Shown here in pieces: positions 33,000 to 44,029 of a stretch of DNA of 64,000 nucleotides; the first letter of the stretch is position 1, and each line of letters begins with the position of its first letter. Under the pieces are notes generated by a model. The model had not been told where the DNA came from and did no database searches. It saw only the letters and a list, made by a program, of their open reading frames with translations. The stretch is from Hetaerina americana (lineage: Eukaryota; Arthropoda; Insecta; Odonata; Calopterygidae), in assembly GCA_022747635.1 (NCBI GenBank), contig JAKTNV010000088.1:988001-1052000 (forward strand). Direction: 5' to 3'. A program made the position numbers and the translations under genes.

Positions 33000-33182
33000 T
33001 TCAGGAAGTTCTCTCGGGTTTCCCACCGGGTCAGCGTGGTGTGCACCGACGTTTCGACGGCTAACTCTGCCATCGTCTTCAGGGTGAAGTCACTTCACCC
33101 TGAAGACGATGGCAGAGTTAGCCGTCGAAACGTCGGTGCACACCACGCTGACCCGGTGGGAAACCCGAGAGAACTTCCTGAA
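33000..33182. repeat. Perfect 183-bp palindrome
   Basis: The centre is at C33091 (GTGAAGTCACTTCAC). Reading outward, all 91 positions on each side are complementary, ending at the pair 33000/33182. Each arm contains CTGAAGA, a 6-bp stem (GATGGC/GCCGTC, one G-U), then GAAA: at 33100-33130 on the plus strand and 33052-33082 on the minus strand. Further words are CGTCGGTGCACACCACGCTG and GACCCGGTGGGAAACC. No protein domain was recognised. Confidence 0.97.
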
Positions 33183-33397
33183 AACTCAACCACATCGTTT
33201 ACATAAATAAATTTGGCTACTTGGAGAGAGGATGAAATTGTATTTAATATTGTCCTTACGTAAAGCTCGGTAGATTATTTTTCATTTAATTTTTCCTAAA
33301 AATGTTTCCCTTTTTCCCTTCCTCTCCGATATGTTCCCTTATCATGTACACCCCTCCAACCTGCTGGTTAAACCCTCTGCCAAACATCTTTTTGGTG

Positions 33398-33495
33398 CCC
33401 TGATGTGTGAATTTTCACACGCCGTCGGGCTTAGTACTGGGTGAACTCTACCATCACCAACCAAACAGACCTTCGGGTTGATTACTGTGTTTATG
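33398..33495 (+). mobile_element. SINE-B 3' part
   Basis: CCTGATGTGTGAATTTTCAC, ACGCCGTCGGGCTTAGTACT, GGGTGAACTCTACCATCACC and GACCTTCGGGTTGATTACTG. It is truncated at its 5' side. Confidence 0.88.
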
Positions 33496-33510
33496 GTTTA
33501 TACAAATATA

Positions 33511-33843
33511 AAACTTGGACAGCAACATACAATATAAGAACACATAAAAAGAACACTCACACGTTATTTATTAACAATTTCGACGGCATTTAGCTCCGTC
33601 TTCCTCAGAAGGAACAGTAGTACTGACTGCTGGAAATGGGGGATGGGCACTGCCCCGCTTCCCGTTCCCCGCTTCCCCTGCCCCCCTTCTCTCTTTATCG
33701 CATTCCTCACCTCCCCTATTCCAGCAGTCAGTATTACTGTTTCTTCCGAAGAAGACGAAGCTAAATTTCGTCGAAAATATTAATAAATAACTTGTGGGTG
33801 TTTTTTTAAGTGTTCTTATATTGTTTGTCGCTGTCCAAGTTTT
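33511..33843. repeat. Inverted pair of PLE-like 3' ends
   Basis: Left arm AAACTTGGACAGCAACATAC, AATATAAGAACAC, CACACGTTATTTATTAA, TTTCGACGGC, CTCCGTCTTCC, GTACTGACTGCTGGA. The right arm is its reverse: TCCAGCAGTCAGTATTACTG, TTTCTTCCGAAGAAGACGAA, AAATAACTTGTGGGTG, GTGTTCTTATATTGTTTGTC, GCTGTCCAAGTTT. A C- and T-rich spacer (33625-33718) lies between. The right arm continues to a (TA)n tract. A third copy of this end is at 38050-38216. Confidence 0.9.
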
Positions 33844-33881
33844 TTATTCAACACTTCTGTGTTACTTCGACGAAATCATCC

Positions 33882-33984
<103 letters not shown>

Positions 33985-33989
33985 AAAAG

Positions 33990-34167
33990 TGGGTCGCGGT
34001 AGTCCAGGGGTAAAGCGTTGGACTACTTGGAGGGTCCCAGGTTCGGTTCCCGGGCAAGCGTCTGGGCAACTGCAGCTCCACCCAAGCATTGCGATTTTTC
34101 GGGTACCAGATCTTCCTGAGAAGCCCTAACCGGTACAGGGAAAGGAAATGGCTCCATTACCCTGAGA
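33990..34167 (+). mobile_element. SINE-B 5' part
   Basis: Head GGGTCGCGGTAGTCCAGGGG, a slightly mutated B box (AGGTTCGGTTCCC), CTGCAGCTCCACCCAAGC, TTTTTCGGGTACCAGATCTT, then truncation at CCATTACCCTGAGAT. The missing 3' part is the portion present on its own at 33398-33495, about 500 bp upstream in the same orientation. Confidence 0.88.
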
Positions 34168-34294
34168 TTATGGTATTTTTATATAAATATCTAAAAATGA
34201 AAAACACAATTTCATTCACGTAGAAATACAGATAAGGAAAAGGGACAGGAACACATTTAAAAGGTATGATAAACATATAGGTGTAGTGTGAATT

Positions 34295-34377
34295 ACGTTC
34301 CCTCGATAGCTCAAGCGGTTAAGAGCATCGGGCAGGCAAGTCGAAGATCCGCGGTTTAAGTCCCGTCGAGGAAACGT
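34295..34377 (+). tRNA. tRNA-like sequence, probably a pseudogene or SINE head
   Basis: The ends ACGTTCCCTCGA and TCGAGGAAACGT pair with one mismatch. A D arm (GCTC...GAGC) contains TAGCTCAAGCGGTTAAGAGC, an A-box-like sequence. GGTTTAAGTCC fills the B-box position with two changes from GGTTCGAATCC. The anticodon stem and T stem have mismatches, so no reliable anticodon can be given. Confidence 0.4.
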
Positions 34378-34496
34378 ATTTACGCTTGTGATCTGCTCGA
34401 TTCCGCCTTCCCCACATTTCGAGTGTTCATCTTTTATGTGTGCCCGTATCCCTTTTCCTTATATCTATTTCCACATGAATAGATGGAAGGACAATT

Positions 34497-34544
34497 TCCA
34501 CTTGAGAAAATGCATTTATACGTATATGCATTTTCTCAAGTGGC
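34497..34544. repeat. Short near-perfect hairpin
   Basis: CCACTTGAGAAAATGCAT is followed by about ten bases (TTATACGTAT) and then the exact reverse complement of the 18-base arm. No coding or repeat context was recognised. Confidence 0.9.
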
Positions 34545-35329
34545 AGTCTTCATTGGTACTCTCTCAATATCCTCCCATCTAATATTTCTGACTTCCTCGA
34601 ATTTTCTCCTTATCACCCACTCTTAATCACAAGCTTCACGCGACGACACTTCTTCGTTTTGCTTCTTCTCCAGCCAACATTTATTTTCCTTTCATCTCAA
34701 AGCCCAAATGAAATTGAATTTAAATAATATAAAAAATAAATTTCTTCGTTTTATTTTGATCGTTATCCCGTCACTATCGTTTCGCCCTAGAGATTACTTA
34801 CTGTGATAAAAAATATTTATAAAAATAATTAGTTATAAACATTGTAATGATTTACCATTCTACCACTAAAATGGATTGTTTGATAATTTATAGCTTAGAT
34901 TCTTTCTTTCGCGTAATATAATTAGTAATTTTTCAGGATAAGCCCGGCAACATTTTCTCCCGTTCAATCAGTGTGGAGATTTGAGGACAACGGGGTTTTT
35001 CTTCGAATATAAAACTTTTCAAGCCATGCAAAAATGCGCTCCGTCTTAGAGCTTTCAGCAGTATTTTCTTTACGTCTTTACTTAAGGTGTCTGTAATCGT
35101 GTCGCGCTTCTTTGCATAAGCTTCTTTACCTTAAAAAATTTTCTTTAACATCCGTAGCACTTATCCCACCTTCTTATTAAGCACTTCGTAAATAGTCGAA
35201 CTGTTCTACTACTTCTATTATGTCCCCCCCCCACAACTATTAATGATTATCTTAGACTTCATATTTTTGATAATATCATTTCCTCTGTTTTCGTAAAATA
35301 TTAAAACATCCCATGCCTATCGCACTAAT

Positions 35330-35692
35330 CACACAGATTCTGCAAAGTAGTACGCCGTTAAAATTCACGAATTTAACTTCGAATTGGTTGACCAATCACC
35401 GTGTTCACACGATCTGGTCCCCAGTCACTTTTTCTTACTTCCTGATTTTAAAGTTTCGCTTGGAGGAGAAATATTTAGCATCAGACGAGGAAGTTATCGT
35501 ATACCCACACGGCTATTCTGCAGCGATAGACGTCAACCTCTATACGGGAGAGTTAAAAAAAAGTTAAGAGCTTCAAATGAAAAAGCGCATTGACTTAAAA
35601 GGAGACTATGTTGAAAAATAAAAAAAATTAATTTGAAGAAAAAATGTCTCGTTAATTTATTAGGTCGGAAACTTTTCAGAATACCCTCGCAT
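35330..35692 (+). pseudogene. Mariner transposase C-terminal end with 3' inverted repeat
   Basis: Across shifted frames the plus strand gives SHDLVPSHFFLLPDFK (the region of the third catalytic Asp, compare SPDLAPSDFF of mariners), EKYLASDEEVIVYPHGYS, then KRIDLKGDYVEK and a stop. Downstream, AGGTCGGAAACTTTTCAGAA and TACCCTCG form a mariner-type terminal repeat ending near 35692. Nothing of the DNA-binding half is present. The terminal repeat differs from those of the two complete elements, so it is a separate family. Confidence 0.8.
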
Positions 35693-35734
35693 GTAATGAT
35701 TTTCAATATTTGGCCCACTGGGAATTGGTAGAGT

Positions 35735-36112
35735 TGGTTTGGAGACTTTGGAGATGTGTGTGTTTGCAAAGAAGAAGAGAGGAAATGAAATGTACGCATA
35801 GGAAAACCAATAATGAAGTCTTTAAGTACAGTGAATTAAGAGAGAAGACAGTTTGGAGAAATTCGAGGAAGGCAGTATACCAGTGGAATCTGGAGATGCT
35901 GGAAGGGGTAATAGAGGGTAGATTGCAAAGAAGACGATGAATTTACAGTCGAAAAAGGTACGATATATTGGGTGGAATTTTGATTTGGAACGTTTGCAAA
36001 GCTAAACACTGAGTTATTTCAATACTATTTAGGGTGGGGTTGAAGGATTTTTTATGGTATCTTAGTGTCTCCGGGTTCATTAAAAAATCTACCCTAAGCC
36101 GGCAGACTACGC
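35735..36112 (+). mobile_element. LINE-B C-terminal domain and 3' end
   Basis: The open frame reads MKCTHRKTNNEVFKYSELRE, KTVWRNSRKAVYQWNLEM and LEGVIEGRLQRRR, the C-terminal order (KWTDR..NDEV, RKRQ, VIEGR) of this LINE group. A 3' end with CTACCCTAAGCCGGCAGACT follows. Confidence 0.7.
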
Positions 36113-36114
36113 AT

Positions 36115-38045
36115 TATCATGATGACGATAGGTCTTCCCGTAATGAAGAGAGCGAACCAGATTAAAATCATTGTGAAGGTGCACGAAACGTCTGGTCGTT
36201 ACATCATCAACCCTGGGCATTATTCCGATTCCACACCCAGCATGAGGATTTGGCCAGACATTACAGAATAAATTTAATAAGATTTCCGCTCTGATGGACT
36301 CGGATATTCCTTTTAATCTTACGGAAATGTTGTTATGGTGATAAAATGGGTGCAGTGGCATTAGTTGTATTGACTACCAACTTATTTTTCGAACATTAAT
36401 TGCATGCGTCTGCAGTCCAAGGAAAAAAGGACAATTGTAACGTATAATGTCCCAGCGAACTTGCAAAACACTAATGCAGAATGTGGTACAAGTTATTAAT
36501 TCTCACAATGCAAAACTTCGATCTTCGAGGCTCCCTTTATTCCAATTAAACTTCACTCCTGAGCCACGCTATTTGAATTTAAAGAGCTGTGTTATGACCA
36601 CGCTATTTTTCTTCAAAGTTTACCGAAATACTCAGATATACTAAGATACATGATTAACTTTATATTCTCGATTTATGCTCTAGTTTTGGACAAAGAAGGT
36701 CAAAGTATTAGGGCTGTTCCGAGAGAAATTGCGTTAGGCAAATACTAGTTTTCCCAGGGAGCACATTCATGACAGATAAGTGAAGTAAGTTGGCTAAGAA
36801 AAGATTATTTATAACTTTGGTGGTGAGACGGGTTTTTGGAAGAATCGGAAACGTGGTCAAAATGGAAATATGGAAATTCAGTACGCAGAGCTCGTAGGTG
36901 GAAAACGATTTTATGTATAATGAATGTTGTTTAATTTTAAAATAATTGGCAGCCTTTTTTTGTAATAAACCTATCTTGTGCCAGTGCTTTTTATTAGTTA
37001 TTAGGTCTTCAGTCAATTCGCGATCGGTCGTTCTGATTCAAACACCGCTTGGCGGAACTAAAGAACGTCTCGTCAATTTTCAACTCAGGGGAGATAGCGA
37101 TCTATATAATAATTGATATTTACCCCAGCCAGGATATCTGTCATTTAAGTCGTATCTAGAGGATTGCTGTGCCATTCATATAACAGAAGAGGGAAATGAA
37201 AATAGAGCGAATAGCTTGAGAAAAAAAGGTATAAGGAGATATTTACGAGAGAGAGTCGTTTAAGATATTTTTGAACCAAATAACATTGAGAGTTTTAGGA
37301 GCAGAGGAGCATTTATGCAATAATATATTGACTCTATTATACGCAATAATATATTGACTATATATGCAATAATATATTGACTATAATATTGTCAGAGACG
37401 CGAACTATGTGCACAAGGGGAGAATGGAATAAATTGTTGGAATGAATTTAGACCCACATGGAAACTTAAAAATCAGGATTTTTTTGTGCGGTAAATAGCC
37501 CACCCGGAGTGGAAACAGCTTGGAAGTTTGCTTGCATCCATCTCCACTCCTATTTCCACTCCCCTTCTTGCATTCCCCATATTTTTTAACTCTTTGACCT
37601 CCCCTTTAGTCTTCATTACAGCCCTAAACCTCTGCACCCTACCGTTTAACAGTTTCCGTCTACCACTTCCATCCTTACGGCTTACCATTACTCAATTAAG
37701 CTCGCAGCAGCTAGAGGAAGTTCACCACCCGCATTTGCTTGGAGGAAATGACCGAACGTCTTTTTTGATTCAACCAGGATGAATACGGAAACTCCTCCCT
37801 CCAACACGGCTTCCTTGGGTGAAGACGAACTGAGGGCGGAGGGGTCGTTAAAATAGAGGGAGAGAGAGGGAACAAATATTAATTGAGATCCAGAAGGGGA
37901 GCTCAGGTCAATCGCCCGGAACAGAAATAAATCTTGTGGGTTGATATTTCCAAATCAACCAAGACATAAAAGGTATCATCAAAGATAATGACCGTTTAAT
38001 CACACGTCTAGTATACCCCATTTTTTTATATCTACACATACGTCT
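36115..38045. other. No gene recognised; one small tandem repeat
   Basis: AT-rich DNA. At 37317-37390 a unit beginning GCAATAATATATTGACT occurs three times in tandem with 23-26 bp spacing. A pyrimidine-rich patch (37540-37680) gives a minus-strand frame rich in K, R and G with no domain. Confidence 0.4.
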
Positions 38046-38049
38046 ACGA

Positions 38050-38214
38050 ATTGTACTACTGTTGAGTACTACTGTTTCTTCTGAGGAAGACGGAGCTAAA
38101 TTCCATCGAAATTATTAAGAAATAACGTGTGAGTGTTATTTTTATGTGTTCTTATATTGTTTGTTGCTGTCCAAGTTTTTTATTCAACACTTCCGTGTTA
38201 CTTTGACGACATCA

Positions 38215-38216
<2 letters not shown>
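38050..38216 (+). mobile_element. PLE-like 3' end with hammerhead-like core
   Basis: Matches the right arm of 33511-33843: ACTACTGTTTCTTCTGAGGA, AATAACGTGTGAGTGTTATT, GTGTTCTTATATTGTTTG, GCTGTCCAAGTTTTTTATTC, AACACTTCCGTGTTACTT, then (TA)n. It contains CTGAGGA (38081-38087) and GAAA (38108-38111), enclosing a GACGGA/TCCATC stem with one mismatch. Confidence 0.8.

Positions 38217-38289
<73 letters not shown>
38217..38289. repeat. (TA)n microsatellite at a PLE 3' end
   Basis: Pure TA run, followed by a short TGTCTGTGTGTGTG stretch. Confidence 0.97.
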
Positions 38290-38291
<2 letters not shown>

Positions 38292-39360
38292 GTCTGTGTG
38301 TGTGGGAATGATGTACATATTTTTTACATATGTCTATTGAAACACTTGCATAAACTAATAGGTGTACATACGTATATGGCTGGTACCTCATTATTTCAAC
38401 GTTGTTCGTCACCATCATAGATTCCCTTCCAATGAGAGCTCCTTTGCCTAATGCAATTCCTTCTCTTATATCCCAACTTTAACAACCATTTTGGTCCATG
38501 ACACTATAAAGTTACGTAAACTGTTTCGCACATTCTCCTGCTAACTTTTTTTCTCCTAATTCAACGTTTAACTTAGTAACTTCTTACCAGTAAAATTGAA
38601 AATTCTGTTCCGGGTGAATTAATCGCTGAAAAATGACAGTAACCCTTATGGCTAAACATGCTGAACTAACGATTGGTCATCCGCAGACCTCACTAATTGT
38701 TTGAATTCCCCACCGATTTTAGATTCCTATTTCCAGTCCTAAAATAATCGTGAAATCGTAAGTTACTGCATCCTTTTTTGCTTTCAAAGTAGAAAGGCGT
38801 TGGGAGTCTTTTAAAAAAATATATATTTCCTTTGCGTTGAGGGTTGAAAAATTTTATTAGTATCCGATATCCCAGAGTAATCTCATGCACCCCTTCACCG
38901 AATCGAATCACGTAGCTCTCTATTTTCCCCCTGGCGGAATGATGAGTACGTTTTTGTTCTTTTGCTGTACCTGCCCAACCACGTCCCTCCCCGCGGGTAC
39001 TGCGCCCAGGGACGGAACGATGCTGGAGTTCTCAAGCTGCGAGAGATATGGTTTCACGACCGGTGCGTGTGAAAGGAATACGTTACGCTAGATTTTAGTG
39101 GCAAAAGAGAACAAAACCGCGTGCCACCCATGGGGAGAGGGAGGAGTGGTCCATTCGTGGGAGCAACAAGTGATAGCGGCGGACGGTGTCTCGAATGACA
39201 ACGTTAGAGAGAGGGAGAGAGAGGTGCGTCATTTGGCGATGATTTTAGTGATCAACTCGGACACCAGGTCTAGCCGGCATCTACACAATGCTTTGCAAGC
39301 GGGTATGTGGCGGGATGTGTTAGGGCAGCAGCCAGCAATTCTACCTTGAGTGCCCTCTCA

Positions 39361-39363
<3 letters not shown>

Positions 39364-39422
<59 letters not shown>
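39364..39422. repeat. (TA)n microsatellite near a LINE-B 3' end
   Basis: Pure TA run; the reversed LINE-B 3' end begins about 45 bp downstream. Confidence 0.97.
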
Positions 39423-39426
<4 letters not shown>

Positions 39427-39466
39427 ATGCGTGTGTGTATTTATCCATATATGTATTCATTTATCA

Positions 39467-39640
39467 TGGGTAATCTACCTATTAAGGTAGGTTTTGGTTG
39501 ACCACAAGCTAACAAACGGTACTGCGACATTTCCATTGTCGTCATCAACATAAAAGAGACATACAACCTTGCACTAAGCCCATCTTCAATGCATATTGTT
39601 TTTATGTTCCTTGTTATGTGAATGTGGAACGTGAGTAAAC
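39467..39640 (-). mobile_element. LINE-B 3' end
   Basis: GGTAATCTACCTATTAAGGT then AGGTTTTGGTTGACC at the left and the GACATACAACCTTGCACTAA and GCCCATCTTCA block further right. Reversed, this equals the 3' end at 2165-2330. No coding part is recognisable. Confidence 0.6.
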
Positions 39641-40510
39641 GTGAATAAAGCATACATTATTTGATTATTCACTTTATTATTAAAGGGAAAATGCAGTAAA
39701 AGGAATTTGTTTTTTGAAAAAAAATATTCTTAATGAACTTGGAATTAGTTAGTACGTATATATGCATGCAAACCTCTCGGGTATACTCCTTCATGTATAA
39801 GAATGAAAGGTGGGAATATGGATGGTTGTGATTAAGGGGTGAATTTTGGTCGCCAAGGGTAAGGGTAGGAAAAAGTGGAATTTTATACAAAACGGAAAGG
39901 GGTACAAATCATTCAATGGTTGAAAATTTTTTTGACTCTATTGTATTTAGTTTGTGTTAAGTTTAAACCATAGAACACCTATCTACCTTAAAACGAACGT
40001 GGTTTAATTAATAGTGCCTGAATTATATATGAGACAATTTCAAGATCATCGTAACGAACGGACTCTTTGATATTAAAATGCTTGAAAAAAAGATCATTGC
40101 TTAAAAAACTGGGTACATTTTAGAGTAATATTATAATTTAACTACAGTTCTGATCGCTGCATGACGCGTAATTCAGTACGATCAATCTGTAAGCTGGACG
40201 TTTTCACGCGACAGGGGTGAAACATATTTATTCTCTCTCATGAATCTACAATTAGGAATTACAAGATAACTTTTGTCACGAAGTGCGAAGGAATCAGTAA
40301 CGCATGAACCATAGCATACGAGACCACCCAGCAGTTGCCAGCAAACGCGTACTATTAACATTCTGGCATAATTTCAAGCGACAGGTTTGAGTAACTACGA
40401 ATGCATTCTGAGTGCAGTGAAAACAATTGAAATATGATTACCTCGGCTTCACATGCATCTGTCTCGTACATAACACTTTTTGGAATAATTAACGCTTCGT
40501 ACAAACTCTC

Positions 40511-40571
<61 letters not shown>
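40511..40571. repeat. (A)n followed by (TA)n
   Basis: A run of about 18 A passes into a TA tract. Read on the plus strand it looks like a poly(A) tail next to a microsatellite, but no element was identified to its left. Confidence 0.9.
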
Positions 40572-40574
<3 letters not shown>

Positions 40575-40639
40575 CTTGAAGGAAAACTCACGGAAATGAA
40601 TAATAATTATAACGAACAAAAAGGGAAAGAGGTGGTTTG

Positions 40640-41020
40640 GCCACCGAAAATTCTGAATATGAAGGATGAGATCCGGGTCCATACATACACCAGGACGGGA
40701 ACATGGAACCTCTGAACGTCCTTCTTCCGGAGCTGTCTCGAAGATTCTTCGAGAGGGCTGCGGATTCAGACGTCGCCACCATCTGACGCCTCGGAGAGAT
40801 CCAGGTTTCAACGTGGAACCGCTATAAGCGCCCCATTGCGAGCCTGGATCGCCAAGATGCCCTCCCAGCGAAGAAGAGGCCCAGGCTTCAGTAGCAGGGA
40901 TCGCCAGAACGCCGTGACAACGCAGAAGACGACGCCCTGCCTTAGAAGCCTAGGCGGCTGGAAAGGCAACACAGTGGAGCCCCGTCCGGAGTAACGGGGG
41001 TCCGTCCACGAGAAAGGAAT
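40640..41020. other. GC-rich segment of unknown origin
   Basis: About 380 bp of GC-rich DNA (CATGGAACCTCTGAACGTCC, TCTTCGAGAGGGCTGCGG, AGGCGGCTGGAAAGGCAACA) with sharp AT-rich borders. The plus strand contains RTGTWNL, weakly like the start of a LINE endonuclease, but a stop follows. It is probably an unidentified repeat. Confidence 0.25.
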
Positions 41021-43435
41021 GTCTTCGCCATTTATATTATGACTTAGATTTCTTAATTAACTCGTATGATTCCTGTTTGTCGGAGGAAAAACGAATTTTT
41101 TTATCCATTTGTACTGGATTTTATCTCCCACAGTAGATAACAGTTCATGCTCCCATAGAAGTTATTTGAGAACTACGAGTATTCTTTGGAATTTCCATGA
41201 AGTAGCTTCAAGTTATTGAGACGTTTTTTATACGATATAAAGAAAATTTTTTGTGTTTGAAGTTGACTTTTTGTCCATAAACGTGCCCAGGGAAAAGTAT
41301 CCATTTGTTGATGGAACATATCTAATTTCTGCGAAATAAAATGAAATATGTTTGCGTTATCAATCTGTTATAACCTTGAATTTTTTAGAATGGCTGAGTT
41401 AACCATAGTTAAGTCAAAAACTGGGTTGAGTTGAATGATGCTACATCCACGCCAATATACATATATCCTCCGTATAAGGTCACGTATATTTGTTAAATAA
41501 TTCATTCTATTAGGTTTCATTTTTTGGAACACCTCCGTTCTTGAAGTGGGAGTTAAAAATTGATTGACTCCACTATATGAACATTAGTCGTTATCGTTCT
41601 GGCTGTCGACATTTTGAAAATTGCCTGATTTTATGACATAGAGTGTCAAAAACACATAAATTGATATTGATTCATTATTTATTTGAATTGATAATTTTGT
41701 TAAATTATCACCTGGAGCAAATAGTCTGTTTTTTCTCGAATGTCCTCGTCATTTCTTGCACAAAGACTGCCTCTGATACATCTTATCGGTGTAACTAGCG
41801 AACAATATCCCTTAATACGAGTAAGAAAGGAATAAAATTTCTCCCAAATAAAAAAAATATATTTTCCTAAAACTGTTTGAAGAAACCCTGAAAGCTTTTT
41901 TAATAATATTTATTTCAACAATAACCCTTATTACGAACGATAAAGGAATAAAATTTCTCCCTAGTTAAAAAAAAATTCCTTCGACTGTTTAAAGAAACCC
42001 TGAGTTTTTTTACGGTCTTATTTATTATTCCCTAAACATTATCCTGGGAAAGATCTTAAGCTCTTATACGAATAAGCAGAATCAGAAGAATAAATCGTGA
42101 TCCTAATTTCATCCTTGATGTATTTAAGAAAACGGTACCCTTTTTTTCCAAAAAAAAATTCATCAATGAAAATTTCGATTAAATTTCGTATGCTTAAACA
42201 CAATACGTTCATGCAGTGTATTTTTAGTCATTAATGACTGGGGAGTCTGTGCCTATAGCAACCACTCCGAGGGTTTTAATAAAGAGCTCCCCCATCCCCC
42301 TAGACGTCCATAGAAACAGGATGTATGTTGGTCACGCGAGGGAGATTCAGGGGGAGGCTTGCTTGGGGGCAGCCCCGTGTGAATCCAGACGTAACAATGG
42401 CCGGTGACGCACGCACTCTTGTGACGCTAACGGCGGCTCAGTGCGCCAGCATCCGAAAATATATCCAGCACAAAGGGAGATGGAAAACAAAATCTTTACG
42501 CAGGATCGTGGTCCTGAGATGAAACAGTTCTCTTTCAAAACGTTTGCGCCAAAAGCACTGTTTGGGCGAATCCTCTTTTTCTTTACCGTCGCACCAATCA
42601 GCTAAAAAGCCTGTTTTGGAACGGAAAAAAACGAAAATCATGGTATAATTAGTGACAGTTATATGGATATGGACCCAACAGCTAAGTTCATTTGCGCCAT
42701 TACGGGGGGTTAGTCGGTAATAGGAGTAGAATTTCTACATGTTACAATACATTAGCGGATCATCAAATAAAATTAACAAAAATAATGAAAATTACTAATT
42801 TCTATTTTTTTTACCTTACCTTTTTACTCAAAGAGTGGAAGTTTTTGAAATGACGTCCTTAAATACTGAATCTGATGACCATATTTCATGTGGAGGCAAA
42901 AAAATTCGTGTATTTTTACACAGTTTTTTTGTTAAAATTTTAAAGTATCATTTTGTGGAAAAACAAGTGATATCCATCATTATTTATGAGGCAAGTGATC
43001 CATATACTACCAAGTAACGCTTAAAACTATCTATTATTTCATGTCAGTAATTCCTTCGGTGCCCATAAGCTTTCAACATTGATGAAAATAACACAAGTGA
43101 TCCCTTATTGCGTAACAGTGTACTTATTGGTAATGAAACGAGCAAGTTTCATCTCTTTCAACAGCGTTTGAGACAAACAGCCCTCGGTTGTGGTTTCAGC
43201 AAGTTCTGAATCTTTTTGATCGAAAAAATGGTTTAGAGCCTTTTGTTGCCAAATTAAAAACGATAATTAGGATAACATTGTACATCTATTGCCATTTATT
43301 AAGTTGCTGTAGAATATTTCTAATGGCCATGTATGAAGTTTTTAGGATCCAAGGGAGAAAACGCCTATTCAGAAAATGGCAAAGGCCCAGAGAATATTGC
43401 CTTGATTTATAAAAAGTTACTACGAGAAACGGTAT
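41021..43435. other. No recognised feature
   Basis: Mostly AT-rich with poly-T and poly-A patches. A modestly GC-rich patch at 42280-42500 has overlapping open frames on both strands but no domain. Two stretches near 41830-41900 and 41940-42010 resemble each other (AAAGGAATAAAATTTCTCCC, then TTTAAAGAAACCCTGA-like), a loose tandem duplication of about 110 bp. Confidence 0.4.
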
Positions 43436-43439
43436 TTTT

Positions 43440-43515
43440 TTAGCATTTTTTAGCACCCTGCTAGCCACTGCTAGTGTGTTTGGCAGGGGTTGAATACACA
43501 GCTTAACGTGTATGC
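43440..43515 (-). mobile_element. LINE-A 3' end fragment
   Basis: CACCCTGCTAGCCACTGCTA then GTGTGTTTGGCAGGGGTTGA, the LINE-A 3' end in reverse. It is short and mutated. Confidence 0.65.
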
Positions 43516-43945
43516 TGGATGATTTCGGCCGGGGGCACAATGACTTACGGAGAAGAGAATCAGACAGGTCTTAAAACCCTGAGAAAAGAGAAGGGTACCT
43601 GAGTTTTCCTACGACTGAGAAGGAATTATTATGGCCCAAGAATGCACATCATGCAAACAATAAGTGAGGAAGGATAGGCGTATAGTATTTTATGTTAATT
43701 GCAATTAATTTGGGTTAACAGAAAACACAAATCTGATCAAGGTACATATTGAAATCCATATTATGTTCCCTTTTTTTAATAGAACTAGCAGAGGATTGAA
43801 TGAAATTGGCGCGACAGTTATTAAAGAACCTCAAAAGCAACGAAAATATAAAATGTTTACCTGTTCATTATCTCTCGAAAACAACCCTCACAACGGATAT
43901 TTTCCATTTAAAATTAAATTTTCTATGTCAAGCAATTTTCACAAC

Positions 43946-44029
43946 GTCAGGATGGCCGAGCGGTCCAAGGCGCTGCGTTCAGGTCGCAGTCCGGTTCTCC
44001 GGGCGTGGGTTCGAATCCCACTTCTGACA
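43946..44029 (+). tRNA. tRNA-Leu-CAG: tRNA-Leu (anticodon CAG)
   Basis: Same 84-nt sequence as the other three genes: GTCAGGA acceptor strand, loop TTCAGGT with CAG, long variable arm, GGTTCGAATCC B box, discriminator A, no intron. A run of nine T starts a few bases after the 3' end, a strong Pol III stop. The gene forms the outer part of an inverted repeat with 44626-44709. Confidence 0.98.

Noticed and set aside
35313..35567. 84-codon frame as a host gene
   Set aside because: Its second half matches a frameshifted mariner C-terminus and a mariner-type terminal repeat follows.
37317..37390. Possible satellite DNA
   Set aside because: Only three imperfect units of about 25 bp; too small to call a satellite array.
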